DNA of 8,380 nt from Pseudomonadales bacterium (GCA_013215025.1 JABSRR010000049.1:1-8380); one strand, 5' to 3'; shown: positions 1 to 6,327, numbered from the stretch's first letter. Notes: generated by a model not told the origin, from the letters alone. A program made the numbers and translations.

Positions 1-1128
1 AATGCGCAAGTGCTTATAGATCAAGGTGCCCCGCAAACTGTAGCCCGACAGATTGACGGCGGCGGCGGCTTGTTTTCGCGGGCAGAGGATGCGCTCACAT
101 CCATTCCGATTGTGGGCGACATGATTAACAACAGGCGGCGCGAGGGTCTTGAGGGCCTTAATAGAAGGATGTTTGATTTAGCTGGCGAAGATATAGGCTT
201 TACAACTAATAACATTGGGCGTGAGGGCGTAACTGAGCTTATCGGAAATAGATCGGATGGGATTTATGATGGAGCGGTAGGAAAATATTACGACGACACG
301 CTAAAAGGCCAGAATTTTCCCGCAGACAGCAAGCTTCAAGATACGGCTGATAGCATGCGCGCAATAGCAAACACAAACTTGCCTCCCACACAGCAAGAGG
401 CGGCGCTAAAAGTGATTGAAAACGAGATTGATTTTCCAATAAGCCAAGGGTTTATGACTGGCGATCAATTTTCGGAGAGCTTGCGGCGACTAAAGACAGA
501 TCGGAGCAACGCAAGCGGGCAATCGGCGTTTTATGCGGACATGTTGGGTCAAGGAATTGATGGCCTAGAGGACTTTGTTAATAGGCAGGGTGGGCAGCAA
601 GTCACAAGTCGGCTTGCAAACGCGAATAGCGCGTATCGCAAGTCACGGACACTTCAGGACGCAACAGACAGGGCGAAGGGTGATTCTGGCGGGGCAGGCG
701 TTCGTGTTGCAACCCCGTCGCAGTTTCAGGCCGCGATTCAAAGCAGTGACCGCCGATATGGCGGGGTCAATCCTATGTCGCGATTAGCGGACACTGCGCA
801 AGAGGTTATGCCTTCGGGAATCAACGACTCTGGAACAGCAAGGCGGGCGATAGTGGGCAGTTTGCTTGGCGCGGGTTCGCTTGGTGCCGACTTTGCTGCA
901 AACTACGGCGAAGAAGATAAAACCTTCGGCATGACGCAGGGTGGATTAACTGCCGCAGGGCTTTTGACATTGTTTGGAACAAAGCAAGGCCAAAAAAGAC
1001 TTGCGCAAATAGCGTTCGAACGCCCCGACACCGCAAGAATGGTGGGCAATGCTATAGGTCGCTCGGCATTGTTCGGAAGGGGGGGCGCTCAGATTGCAAG
1101 AGATGAAGATAGAAGGCTATTCCGCTAG
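1..1128 (+). CDS. Probable phage internal virion / DNA-ejection protein, C-terminal part (partial)
   Basis: The reading frame is already open at base 1, so the gene starts upstream and 375 C-terminal residues are visible. A GTG at base 10 gives a shorter ORF, but nothing around it looks like a start and codons before it read on in frame. The protein is rich in Gly, Ala, Arg, Asp and Gln. Residues about 75-215 look mostly helical and charged. A segment with the pattern 'TPSQFQAAIQSSDRRYGG' (about 234-251), followed by 'MPSGINDSGTARR', resembles a region I associate with large podophage internal virion or ejection proteins. A glycine-rich hydrophobic stretch (about 283-325) follows, then a basic tail. 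Such proteins leave the virion and help move DNA across the envelope. Position just before the fibre genes fits. No catalytic motif is visible. Alternative: another minor structural protein. The virion-protein class is fairly secure; the exact role is inferred. Confidence 0.6.
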   Translation, partial: NAQVLIDQGAPQTVARQIDGGGGLFSRAEDALTSIPIVGDMINNRRREGLEGLNRRMFDLAGEDIGFTTNNIGREGVTELIGNRSDGIYDGAVGKYYDDTLKGQNFPADSKLQDTADSMRAIANTNLPPTQQEAALKVIENEIDFPISQGFMTGDQFSESLRRLKTDRSNASGQSAFYADMLGQGIDGLEDFVNRQGGQQVTSRLANANSAYRKSRTLQDATDRAKGDSGGAGVRVATPSQFQAAIQSSDRRYGGVNPMSRLADTAQEVMPSGINDSGTARRAIVGSLLGAGSLGADFAANYGEEDKTFGMTQGGLTAAGLLTLFGTKQGQKRLAQIAFERPDTARMVGNAIGRSALFGRGGAQIARDEDRRLFR

Positions 1129-1370
1129 GGCATGAACACGTAGCCAATGCCAAGCCCAAGCCCAATTAGCCCGGCTAGATGCAGGACGGAGTTAGCTAGC
1201 GCCTTCGCGCTCTCTACGGCTTCGGCCCTTCGCTTGCTTGGCTCGCTTGATTGCTTGACCTTGGCGGCATGCCTTTTCTCAAGGTATTTCTCAGCCTCCC
1301 AAGGCTCTATGCGGGATTGCGCTAATTCCGCTTCAAGCTGGATAATGGCTTCACTGTCGCGTTGCGGCAT
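1125..1370 (-). CDS. Small membrane-anchored protein, opposite strand, unknown function
   Basis: An 81-residue frame reads on the minus strand from ATG at 1370 to TAG at 1125-1127. The open frame extends upstream to 1436, but that extension runs into the fibre gene and the ATG at 1370 sits just after a promoter-like sequence. Residues 1-50 are charged and helix-forming (MPQRDSEAIIQLEAELAQSR, then many Glu, Lys, Arg and Ala). Residues about 58-79 form one glycine-rich membrane segment (HLAGLIGLGLGIGYVF) ending almost at the C terminus, as in a tail-anchored protein with an N-terminal cytoplasmic coiled coil. Its stop overlaps the stop of the upstream virion gene (shared CTAG), so the two genes converge. 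No + strand gene is convincing between 1129 and 1405, which supports this frame. I do not recognise the family. It is the only minus-strand gene in the window, which suggests an independently expressed cargo ('moron') gene; that is inference. Confidence 0.55.
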   Translation of the reverse strand: MPQRDSEAIIQLEAELAQSRIEPWEAEKYLEKRHAAKVKQSSEPSKRRAEAVESAKALANSVLHLAGLIGLGLGIGYVFMP

Positions 1371-1376
1371 GGCCCA

Positions 1377-1405
1377 AACATAAACCAATAACGGGATTTT
1401 GACAA
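1377..1405 (-). promoter_or_regulatory. Candidate sigma-70-type promoter for the minus-strand gene
   Basis: Read on the minus strand, TTGTCA (1405-1400) is followed after exactly 17 bases by TATGTT (1382-1377). These match TTGACA at five of six and TATAAT at four of six positions. The expected transcription start falls at or next to the ATG at 1370, so the message would be leaderless or nearly so; no Shine-Dalgarno sequence is seen before that ATG. The -35 element touches the start codon of the + strand fibre gene at 1406. This is a sequence match only; chance hits of this quality occur. Confidence 0.3.
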
Positions 1406-1747
1406 ATGGCAGTTTCCGACTACTCAACCGATCCAAACCAAAACAACACCATTAGCGGGATCAACATTGGCGAGGGTATGCCCCCTGCTAACGTAAACAA
1501 CGCCATGCGGCAGATGATGGCTGACACGAAGGGCTTGCTTGATAACGACATCCCGACGACTGACGATCTTATGCCGAAAGACGGCGGCACGTTTGAGGGG
1601 GTGCAGCCTATCTATGACGGCGAAGGCGCATTTTTGCACCATGCAGAGGCTACTAATTCATCGGGGCGCGTTTTTATTTTGCCTGAAGGCTCGCCTAACC
1701 CTACGTCGCCTCAAAATGGCGATATTGTGTTTTTCTATACGCCATGA
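1406..1747 (+). CDS. Phage tail-fibre N-terminal / adaptor-like protein
   Basis: This 113-residue protein starts MAVSDYSTDPNQNNTISGIN and continues through 'IGEGMPPANVNNAMRQMMAD'. That signature (a short Asn-rich lead, 'ISGINI.EG.PP.N.NNA.RQ.MAD') is typical of the N-terminal end of phage tail-fibre proteins, the part that attaches the fibre to the tail. The C-terminal half (Gly-Arg-Val-Phe, later 'NGDIVFFYTP') looks like a small beta-structured module. In many phages this segment heads a long fibre; here it stops at 113 residues. The ATG at 1406 has only a weak GGGA upstream (1393-1396). The TGA stop overlaps the next start as ATGA, so the next gene is probably translationally coupled. The family call is from recognised sequence pattern; the adaptor role is inferred. 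Confidence 0.7.
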   Translation: MAVSDYSTDPNQNNTISGINIGEGMPPANVNNAMRQMMADTKGLLDNDIPTTDDLMPKDGGTFEGVQPIYDGEGAFLHHAEATNSSGRVFILPEGSPNPTSPQNGDIVFFYTP

Positions 1748-2184
1748 TTGTTCGCGATGAAGGCGCTTGGGGCGAGGTCACTAGGGCGCGGGTGTATGTG
1801 GATGGCGGCTGGCGTGAATTAAACGAGGTGCAGGCTTACGAGGACAATGCTTGGCGAATCGCAGCGGAGTTTGTTGACCCGCTAAGCGTTACCATTACGC
1901 CCTCGGAAACATTCGGGAGGTCGTCAACAAATGGCTTTGTAGTTACTGCGCCAGTGTCCGCTACGCCTAGCGGAGGACGGGGGCCATTCTCTTATGAATG
2001 GTCTTTTGTAAGCGGTTCTCAGGGGGCCATTACATCGCCCCTTACGGCGTCAACCGCATTTTCGCTTTTTTTGCCCGAAGGCGCTAGTGCAGAGGCGGTT
2101 TACAGATGCACAGTTACAGATAACTTAGGCACTGTTGCAACATCCGATGTTACTGCATTTTTCTTGGACAACCCATTCACCTAA
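1744..2184 (+). CDS. Tail-fibre-associated protein with PKD/Ig-like domain
   Basis: A 146-residue protein starting at the ATGA overlap with the preceding gene. Residues about 13-40 carry two imperfect copies of a short pattern, 'ARVYVDGGWREL' and 'VQAYEDNAWRI', a repeat I know from phage tail-associated proteins. Residues about 48-140 form a likely beta-sandwich of PKD/Ig type, with 'PFSYEWSF' (the conserved central Trp) and 'AVYRCTVTDNLGTVATSDVT' (the Tyr-x-Cys-x-Val strand). Such domains on virions are thought to bind surface carbohydrate weakly or to act as spacers. No signal peptide, enzyme motif or membrane segment is seen. No Shine-Dalgarno is evident, consistent with coupling to the upstream gene. 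It may be a fibre subunit that sits on the 113-residue adaptor; this is inferred from the overlap alone. Confidence 0.65.
   Translation: MIVRDEGAWGEVTRARVYVDGGWRELNEVQAYEDNAWRIAAEFVDPLSVTITPSETFGRSSTNGFVVTAPVSATPSGGRGPFSYEWSFVSGSQGAITSPLTASTAFSLFLPEGASAEAVYRCTVTDNLGTVATSDVTAFFLDNPFT
1958..1973 (+). repeat. 16-base inverted repeat, copy A
   Basis: CCGCTACGCCTAGCGG is a perfect 6-base inverted repeat around CGCC, inside the PKD/Ig-like gene where it encodes part of Ala-Thr-Pro-Ser-Gly. A 15/16 copy lies at 5329-5344. Confidence 0.4.
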
Positions 2185-2187
2185 GGA
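2183..2187 (+). promoter_or_regulatory. Ribosome binding site of the tailspike gene
   Basis: AAGGA begins within the TAA stop of the preceding gene and lies 6 bases before the ATG at 2194, which fixes that ATG as the start. Confidence 0.65.
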
Positions 2188-2193
2188 CTCCTT

Positions 2194-4851
2194 ATGTTTC
2201 ATTATTTTAACACGATAACGGATGACAAGGGCAATTCCCTGCCAGGCTTTCAGGTTGAGGTTGTCCAACTTTCTGACGGTCAAACCGTAGTCCCAATTTA
2301 CTCAGATGAAAACAGCACACCTATCGAAACTGTTTCCGGCGTTGCAAATCGCGCTGTTGCGGATGCGGCGGGGAATTATGACTTTTTCGTAAATGAGGGA
2401 ACGTATAGTCTGAGATTTTACGACGCCAAGGGGGGCTTTCTCAAGACTCAGCGCTTCTTGCCTCTTTACGGCGCGGAACAGGTGACGAATATCCTCACAA
2501 ATGGCACGGTTGTTAGCGAATTGCTTGGCACTGACCAGATCCCAATTATTCGCGGCGGTGAGGTGGACCTAATAAGCGCTGACGATTTTGCTGACTTTTT
2601 TAATTTTGGCCCTCCCACGTTCGAAACCTTACCTTCAATTTCAGGCCTTGCGGAAGTTGGGCAGACGCTCACGGCGAGCGATGGCGTTGTTTCTGGGGGG
2701 AGCATTAGCGGACGAAATTGGCTAAAGGATGGCAATGTTATTGTGGGCGAAGTTAACCCCACATACTCAGTTATCGCTGATGATGAAGGCTCGCTAATTA
2801 GCCTGAGTGTTTCAGCTTCAGGGCCTTTTGGGAGTTCGAGCGCAACAAGCGCTACAGTAGGGCCTATTTCAGCGGCCACAATAGAGCCAAGCTCGTCATG
2901 GAACGGGACGGCTGGCAGTGGTTTTGCATCTACTCCGACAGATCCCGCGCGCACAACGGCAAAGCCGGTTGCAGTGCCACTATTCGTGCCCCGTCAAGTT
3001 ATAACAGGCAGTCTAAAAATTGGTGTCGGAGGCGCGTCTAACAACGCGGGCACTCTTTTGGATGACTTGGGCATAGATTATATTGATTTTATGTTTGAAG
3101 GTGAGACGGTTAGAGTTAACTCACCCAGCGTTGAGTATTTTACCCGGCCCGACGGCTCGAGTTATAGCATGTTTGGATGGTGGGTCACTCTTAAAAAACC
3201 AAGCGGCACCGAGGGCACAGCGCAACTCTACTACGAGGCTGTGCCTAAGGACGCAACAATGCAAAACCGTGTCGTGGGCCCTATCGACTTCGGCCTGTTT
3301 GACGCAGAGCACGACTTAGAAGTTACTGTAGCAGCTAGCGGCGGCGGCGATTACACCAATATGGCCGACGCATTTGATGCAATTGCAGCTACTACGCCTA
3401 CTCCGAATAGGCCAAGGATCACAGTGACAGAAGCGGGAACGTATAGCCTTGCAGGCGGCACTGGGCTGCTCAATCCTGAATTTTGGTGCAAGATTGACGC
3501 GACTACTCCTGTAACATTTGCAGAGCCGCCCCCAGCAATAACTTTTGACTTTACGCGCATTCGTCCGCGTATAAGCAGCCTGTGGTTTTACGGGCCTAAT
3601 GTCACGCATGATTTTGTCGAGACTTTACAGTTTGACCCATTAGATGCAACGGCAGGCGCGCCTTGGTATGATGCGGGCGCAAAAATTAGGCAAAGCCGTG
3701 GGCGCGATGATCTTTGGAGATTACGCCCGCGCAACATAAACCCATCATTATTTGCTGGTTCTTTTGGAAATACCGTATTTCTAACAGAGGCCGATATTCA
3801 GGACGTCAATGACGTTGGAGATAAGTCCGCGCTAGTGCGTGGTTGCGTTGTAACTGACACATGGGCTGACTTATTCCAAACCGCGCAAGTTGTTGTCGCA
3901 AACAAAGTCACAAACCACTCTAGTGCATTTTACTACACAAACGTCGAGGCGTTGACCGTGCAATATACTGGATCAGCCGCAACGGCCACATTGAGTAGGA
4001 CGGGCGGAAATATTATTTGCAAAGAAGATGGCGTGACGGTTTTGACTTTCCCTGTTTTGACGAGTGAAGCCGCTTATCAAGCAGATACAAACTACCGAGT
4101 TGCCAGCGTCGTTAATGCAATTAACGCTTTGACTGATTGGAGCGCAACCCTAATTGATGACAGTAGAACTGCGGCAAACATCTCAGAGCCTGGCACGACT
4201 AACGGTGCGGGTTTTAATGACTATGACGTAAAAACCGCCGCAGCCACATTCCCGACTCACTTTGATATTCACAGCGATTATTGGCAAATTGCAAATAGCA
4301 GTTTCGCTGAGAATTTTTATGTTGCGCAGAATGAAAGCTGGGATTCCGATCAGCAAAACACCCTAATCCCTGAGAACGTGCCTGGAAACGCAAAGGATTT
4401 TGCCGTGATTGCTAACGTCTGGCACAATAGAACAGGCGTGCCTGACGAAAATTTGCAATCAAGCACAGGCAGCGGCTCCCACATGATATATGTAGCTAAC
4501 ACACATGCTACACAAAGGCTGACAATCACAAACTCTAATGCCTCGACAGGTTTAGGCGACATTTATTGTGTCACCTCCAACAATGTTTCAGTTAGGTTGA
4601 CCGCCCCGCCAACAGGTGCACCATTGCCTACAGTTGAAAACAACCACGTCCACAATAACGTGGGATTGGCATCGACTGCTGTCGGCACATCCATTGGCGG
4701 CGATGGTGATACTTTGTTTGTTGACGCGCCAAACGGTGACTTTACACCAGACGGACTGCTTCTTAGCAACCTAGTCGCGCCAATTATCCCGTTTGACAAT
4801 AAGGGCAACTCTTTTGCGTCATCTGATGCAAAAGGCGCTGTGGCGATTTAG
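2194..4851 (+). CDS. Tailspike / tail fibre with Ig-like domain and probable beta-helix
   Basis: An 885-residue protein, the largest in the window. Residues 1-95 are a phage N-terminal domain with the pattern 'AVADAAGNYDFFVNEGTYSL', then 'RFYDAKG', common at the front of tailspike-type proteins. Residues about 139-225 form an Ig-like beta-sandwich ('SGLAEVGQTLTASDG' through 'NWLKDGN' to 'SLSVSASGPFGSSSATS'). Residues about 235-370 are beta-rich and unassigned. From about residue 373, 'VTVAASGGGDYTNMADAFDA' (GGGDY at 383-387) matches the opening of pectate-lyase / pectinesterase-type right-handed beta-helices; Asn-, Thr- and His-rich turns follow to about residue 830. The C-terminal 'LFVDAPNGDFTPDG' is also typical of the end of beta-helix proteins. 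The likely role is receptor binding, possibly with cleavage of host surface polysaccharide. I cannot identify catalytic residues, so enzymatic activity is uncertain. Confidence 0.78.
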   Translation: MFHYFNTITDDKGNSLPGFQVEVVQLSDGQTVVPIYSDENSTPIETVSGVANRAVADAAGNYDFFVNEGTYSLRFYDAKGGFLKTQRFLPLYGAEQVTNILTNGTVVSELLGTDQIPIIRGGEVDLISADDFADFFNFGPPTFETLPSISGLAEVGQTLTASDGVVSGGSISGRNWLKDGNVIVGEVNPTYSVIADDEGSLISLSVSASGPFGSSSATSATVGPISAATIEPSSSWNGTAGSGFASTPTDPARTTAKPVAVPLFVPRQVITGSLKIGVGGASNNAGTLLDDLGIDYIDFMFEGETVRVNSPSVEYFTRPDGSSYSMFGWWVTLKKPSGTEGTAQLYYEAVPKDATMQNRVVGPIDFGLFDAEHDLEVTVAASGGGDYTNMADAFDAIAATTPTPNRPRITVTEAGTYSLAGGTGLLNPEFWCKIDATTPVTFAEPPPAITFDFTRIRPRISSLWFYGPNVTHDFVETLQFDPLDATAGAPWYDAGAKIRQSRGRDDLWRLRPRNINPSLFAGSFGNTVFLTEADIQDVNDVGDKSALVRGCVVTDTWADLFQTAQVVVANKVTNHSSAFYYTNVEALTVQYTGSAATATLSRTGGNIICKEDGVTVLTFPVLTSEAAYQADTNYRVASVVNAINALTDWSATLIDDSRTAANISEPGTTNGAGFNDYDVKTAAATFPTHFDIHSDYWQIANSSFAENFYVAQNESWDSDQQNTLIPENVPGNAKDFAVIANVWHNRTGVPDENLQSSTGSGSHMIYVANTHATQRLTITNSNASTGLGDIYCVTSNNVSVRLTAPPTGAPLPTVENNHVHNNVGLASTAVGTSIGGDGDTLFVDAPNGDFTPDGLLLSNLVAPIIPFDNKGNSFASSDAKGAVAI

Positions 4852-4854
4852 GAG
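4850..4854 (+). promoter_or_regulatory. Ribosome binding site of the 228-residue protein gene
   Basis: AGGAG overlaps the TAG stop of the tailspike gene and lies 5 bases before the ATG at 4860, giving a strong, stop-embedded start signal. Confidence 0.65.
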
Positions 4855-4859
4855 TTTAT

Positions 4860-5546
4860 ATGCGTTTAGGACTTAAGATCGGCATAGGTAGCAGGCAGTC
4901 AGGCGGCGGTTCGGCCCCGTCAGTTCCGCCGTCGTTTGTTGACAGCACTAAAGCTAGCGGGACAGGCGCGTCAATAAGCGGGGGCAGTCTAGTCGCATCA
5001 GGGCCGGATAGATACATTTTCGCAATGGTCGGGACAGGCACTAGTGACAATCCCACAGCTATTGATTTGCAGATTGTCGGTTCTTCAGGATCGGCGAATA
5101 TGTCCCAAGTGTTTTTTAGCGGCACTAACACTTCTGACCCATCAACAGCATTTGAGGCATTTGCGGGTTTTGTAATTGGCGAAAACGATTTGCCAGGGGA
5201 TGGGCCTTATAGCTTTTCCGGCAGCATAACATCTGCCATTACGCCGAATATATGGGGGCTTGTGGCGGGATCTGCTCAAAATGCATCTAATTCGCCTACT
5301 GTCTCTTTTGAGCGACTGGACACAATTACCGCAACGCCTAGCGGTAACAATGCACTAGCTATTGTCGGGCTTGGAACATCAACGCAATCATCTCTTGCAG
5401 GTATGACTGGCGCTACACAAGAGGAGAATTTACTATATGGCGACGGCTTGCAATTAGGCCAAGCTGTAGCGTCTACGTCTGGAGTTACTGTCTCCAATAC
5501 CGTGACAGGCAGGCCACTTTCAGCTATAGCCATATTTGAGGCTTGA
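4860..5546 (+). CDS. Ser/Thr/Gly-rich putative virion protein, unknown function
   Basis: A 228-residue protein. It opens MRLGLKIGIGSRQSGGGSAP: a short hydrophobic/glycine lead, then a Gly-Ser-Pro linker. From residue about 24 to the end it is low in charge and rich in Ser, Thr, Gly and Ala, with alternating hydrophobic residues typical of a beta-sandwich or fibre-tip domain ('DRYIFAMVGTG', 'FAGFVIGEND', 'NALAIVGLGTSTQ'), ending 'GRPLSAIAIFEA'. I see no enzyme motif, membrane segment or signal peptide. It sits 8 bases after the tailspike gene with its own strong Shine-Dalgarno, so it is probably a further receptor-binding or fibre component; that role is inferred from place and composition. 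I do not recognise a named family. Confidence 0.6.
   Translation: MRLGLKIGIGSRQSGGGSAPSVPPSFVDSTKASGTGASISGGSLVASGPDRYIFAMVGTGTSDNPTAIDLQIVGSSGSANMSQVFFSGTNTSDPSTAFEAFAGFVIGENDLPGDGPYSFSGSITSAITPNIWGLVAGSAQNASNSPTVSFERLDTITATPSGNNALAIVGLGTSTQSSLAGMTGATQEENLLYGDGLQLGQAVASTSGVTVSNTVTGRPLSAIAIFEA
5329..5344 (+). repeat. 16-base near-copy of the repeat at 1958-1973, copy B
   Basis: CCGCAACGCCTAGCGG differs from copy A at one base and encodes the same Ala-Thr-Pro-Ser-Gly in the same phase inside the 228-residue protein gene. It may reflect shared local protein sequence and not a DNA site. Confidence 0.35.
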
Positions 5547-5562
5547 GGTTAAGGTTATAGAC

Positions 5563-5742
5563 ATGACAATTTTGCAAATTAACAAAACTGACCCGATACA
5601 CTCAATTGAACCAGTGCGGGGTATGCCTCCCGCACCACCATTCCCCCAGCCTAGGCCTATTCCAGAGCCGCGACCTTTTCCAGAAAAGCGACCAAGGCCC
5701 AAAAGAACGCCTAAACCAAAGCCTAAGCCAGCGAGGTACTAA
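5563..5742 (+). CDS. Small proline-rich basic protein, unknown function
   Basis: A 59-residue protein. The frame opens earlier at a TTG (5536) inside the previous gene, but the ATG at 5563 has AAGG (5551-5554) 8 bases upstream and is the better start. Residues 1-20 look ordinary. From residue 21 the protein is nearly all alternating X-Pro units ('MPPAPPFPQPRPIPEPRPFP'), moving to a strongly basic Lys/Arg-Pro end ('KPKPKPARY'). I count 19 prolines in 59 residues. Such a sequence should form an extended polyproline rod and cannot fold as a globular domain. Two PP pairs could slow ribosomes. The TAA stop shares its last base with the next ATG (TAATG), indicating coupling to the membrane-protein gene. 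Function unknown. Confidence 0.55.
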   Translation: MTILQINKTDPIHSIEPVRGMPPAPPFPQPRPIPEPRPFPEKRPRPKRTPKPKPKPARY

Positions 5743-6200
5743 TGACTTACACGCTCTGGCATGTCGCTTTAGCCCTAAGCATATCAATCCCGATCAGTTT
5801 AGGCAGTACAAGAATGGCTAGGGTTTGGCTTGTTTTTGCCGCCGCCAGTCTTGCGGCGTGGTCTTATGAATCTTTTGCATTCTATATTGTTATAGATTTG
5901 GTCGCCGCGTCAATTGTGCTCGCTAAGCCAAGGTGTGCATGGCAGAAGGCCATAGGCATGATAATGCTGACAATGGCGACCATGACTATAGGTTTTCTTT
6001 TAGCAGAATTTGCATTTTTGCATAATTTCTTAAGTGTCGCGCCAGATCAAAATAGGCTATGGCAAGTCTATAATGTCCTAAGCTGGGCAGAGTTGGTTTT
6101 GTTTTTCGTGTGGGGCGGAAATGACTGGTTTCTTAGATTTGCTAGTAATAATTCCGTCAGTCGTCGCGCTGTTCTGGCTGTTAAAAACCGGAGTGATTGA
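5742..6200 (+). CDS. Multi-pass phage membrane protein, unknown function
   Basis: A 152-residue hydrophobic protein starting at the TAATG junction with GAGG (5733-5736) 5 bases upstream. Four or five membrane segments are visible: about 6-24, 27-42, 44-60, 70-93 and 105-124, the last ending 'LVLFFVWGGND'. A short basic loop (KPRCAWQK) lies near 62-69 and the C-terminal tail is basic ('SVSRRAVLAVKNRSD'). The general look ('WQKAIGMIMLTM', 'LSWAELVLFFVWGG') recalls small four-TM proteins I have seen in phage late regions, but no function is established that I know of. Lying upstream of the endolysin it could be a holin or antiholin, although five segments would be unusual. The last 80 bases overlap another candidate gene in a second frame. 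Confidence 0.6.
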   Translation: MTYTLWHVALALSISIPISLGSTRMARVWLVFAAASLAAWSYESFAFYIVIDLVAASIVLAKPRCAWQKAIGMIMLTMATMTIGFLLAEFAFLHNFLSVAPDQNRLWQVYNVLSWAELVLFFVWGGNDWFLRFASNNSVSRRAVLAVKNRSD

Positions 6201-6327
6201 AATTGGAGGCGAAGAGCGACCGGATAACATTCGGCCAGGCTCAGGGGTTAATAGCATGGGTGAGCCCAATAGCGATAGTCGCCTTGGGGGGCTTTTCGGG
6301 TTTTTTAGTAGGCACGACCCAGACTGA
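6121..6327 (+). CDS. Possible small single-pass membrane protein in overlapping frame
   Basis: A 68-residue frame beginning MTGFLDLLVIIPSVVALFWL, with one membrane segment at about 4-21, then a short polar tail containing 'GEERPDNIRPGSG' and 'NSMGEPNSDSR'. The start ATG at 6121 has GGGG (6112-6115) 5 bases upstream. It overlaps the last 80 bases of the preceding membrane-protein gene and the first 131 bases of the next gene, each in a different frame. The sequence looks like a plausible small membrane protein, but two better-supported frames cover nearly all of it, so it may be a shadow. If real it would be a small lysis-associated or regulatory membrane protein. Confidence 0.33.
   Translation: MTGFLDLLVIIPSVVALFWLLKTGVIEIGGEERPDNIRPGSGVNSMGEPNSDSRLGGLFGFFSRHDPD

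Noticed and set aside
2..19. ATG at base 2 as a gene start
   Set aside because: That frame stops after five codons; the real frame is the one already open at base 1.
1145..1178. Repeated AAGCCC units as a DNA repeat element
   Set aside because: They are explained by the Gly-Leu-Gly-Leu-Gly membrane segment encoded on the minus strand.
1255..1287. TTGACC as a possible + strand promoter before the fibre genes
   Set aside because: No acceptable -10 element at 16-18 bases; nearest candidate is 21 bases away.
1147..1383. 78-codon + strand frame opposite the minus-strand membrane protein
   Set aside because: Ser/Ala/Cys-rich with no domain or ribosome binding site; the minus-strand reading gives a coherent coiled coil plus membrane segment.
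2067..2073. Second slippery-looking heptamer T TTT TTG in the PKD/Ig-like gene
   Set aside because: A -1 slip reaches a stop after four codons in mid-domain, and there is no upstream Shine-Dalgarno-like stimulator; probably chance in a T-run.
2466..2954. 162-codon open frame on the minus strand inside the tailspike gene
   Set aside because: It lies wholly inside a well-supported + strand gene, reads as mirror composition of the Ser/Thr-rich coding, and has no start signal or domain.
1406..5546. Diversity-generating retroelement acting on the fibre genes
   Set aside because: No reverse transcriptase gene and no template/variable repeat pair is visible in the window.
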